Below are positions 63,552 to 64,000 of a stretch of 64,000 nt of DNA, piece by piece. The stretch lies in contig JABTUM010000001.1 in assembly GCA_015075375.1 (NCBI GenBank), positions 1,111,201-1,175,200 on the forward strand, read 5' to 3'. Under the pieces are notes generated by a model. It ran no database searches. It saw nothing but the letters and a program-made list of their open reading frames with translations, and was not told where the DNA came from. The translations under genes were made by a program, and so were the position numbers. Source of the DNA: Planctomycetota bacterium (GTDB taxonomy: Bacteria; Planctomycetota; SZUA-567; H5-PLA8). Positions within the stretch are counted from its first letter, which is position 1, and every line of letters starts with the position of its first letter.

Positions 63552-64000
63552 ATGAGCGAAGGAACGTGCGGCATCCGCGCGCCCCAGGTGGGCAGCGCGG
63601 CTCCGGCATTTAGCGGTTCGTCCGTCGTGGGCACTCAGTTCGCGGACCTCAAGTTCGAGGGCGGCGTGCTGAGCGTGGGCGGCGAAAGCTTCAAAGGTAA
63701 GTGGACGGTGCTGTTCTTCTATCCGCTCGACTTCACCTTCGTCTGCCCGACGGAGATCATCGCGTTCCACGAGCATCTGCCGAGCTTCGAGAAGCTCAAC
63801 ACGAAGGTCGTGGGCGCCTCGATCGACAGCCAGTTCACGCACCTGGCCTGGAAGAAAACGCCGCGCAAGGACGGCGGCTTGGGCGAGATAGGCTTCCCGC
63901 TCCTCGCCGACGTGACCAAGAACGCTTCGCGCGACTACGGCGTGCTCCTGCCCGGCGGCGTCGCGGCGCGCGGTGTCTTCATCATCGACGACAAGGGCAT
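63552..64000 (+). CDS. 2-Cys peroxiredoxin (AhpC/Prx1-like), 3' end outside window
   Basis: The first 149 codons of a typical 2-Cys peroxiredoxin. Peroxidatic Cys65 is in [14 protein letters not shown], followed by [13 protein letters not shown], and the frame is still open at VFIIDDKG when the window ends. The resolving Cys would lie beyond the edge. The N-terminus is about 15 residues longer than usual. GGGAG precedes the ATG. Likely co-transcribed with tpx. Confidence 0.93.
   Translation, partial: MSEGTCGIRAPQVGSAAPAFSGSSVVGTQFADLKFEGGVLSVGGESFKGKWTVLFFYPLDFTFVCPTEIIAFHEHLPSFEKLNTKVVGASIDSQFTHLAWKKTPRKDGGLGEIGFPLLADVTKNASRDYGVLLPGGVAARGVFIIDDKG

Overview
This is a GC-rich bacterial chromosome segment with about 50 supportable genes, one tRNA and no phage, plasmid or CRISPR content. 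The gene mix points to Planctomycetota or a nearby PVC-type phylum: a SWIB/MDM2-domain protein, Ser/Thr kinases with long non-kinase tails, zinc-ribbon/membrane fusions, an RDD protein, an ECF sigma factor with a membrane partner, LamG/DNRLRE and PKD/PPC secreted proteins, and large multiheme cytochromes c. LpxH implies a Gram-negative envelope. The phylum is inferred from gene content only. GTG and TTG starts are common, and one start may be CTG.

Layout: 1-6.4 kb holds the end of a DksA/TraR-type gene with a strong terminator, a hybrid histidine kinase, small membrane proteins, a run of hairpins, and an ECF sigma/membrane-partner pair. At 6.5-6.67 kb there is a TA-flanked foldback element that looks like a MITE. 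From 6.7 to 12.6 kb are a pentaheme cytochrome c, a complete iron(III)-type ABC importer and a DUF4380 lipoprotein. From 12.6 to 22 kb are housekeeping and envelope genes: SWIB, serS, RDD, a glycosyltransferase, pilT with a TPR protein, lpxH and a kinase. From 22 to 29 kb are a 1018-residue subtilase with tandem PPC-PKD modules, an M42-like peptidase and a zinc-ribbon/LamG/DNRLRE membrane protein.

The centre of interest is 29.5-45.2 kb, a respiratory island. A b6-type cytochrome b, a second b-type subunit and a HEAT-repeat membrane protein lie on the plus strand. A seven-gene minus-strand operon for oxidase biogenesis follows: cupredoxin lipoprotein, ctaA, ctaB, ABC exporter pair, SCO and DUF420. 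The plus strand then resumes with a Rieske protein, a 1372-residue octaheme cytochrome c and a second cupredoxin-like protein. Together they look like a quinol:acceptor complex whose c-type subunit is a giant multiheme protein, plus heme A and copper-site assembly factors. The oxidase subunits themselves are not in the window.

From 45.2 to 49.9 kb is a GntR/LacI-type-regulated glycan operon: a regulator with two palindromes upstream, a DUF4091/GH123-like protein broken by a one-base frameshift, and a polysaccharide-lyase-like protein. From 50 to 64 kb are hemW, a CAU-anticodon tRNA 6 nt upstream of a 1070-residue kinase, a DUF2950-like protein, etfB / zinc ribbon / etfA / xylB, a hybrid kinase whose N-terminus matches the plant ETR1 ethylene-binding domain at all seven key positions, a DCC-family protein, and two adjacent peroxiredoxins, the second cut by the window edge.
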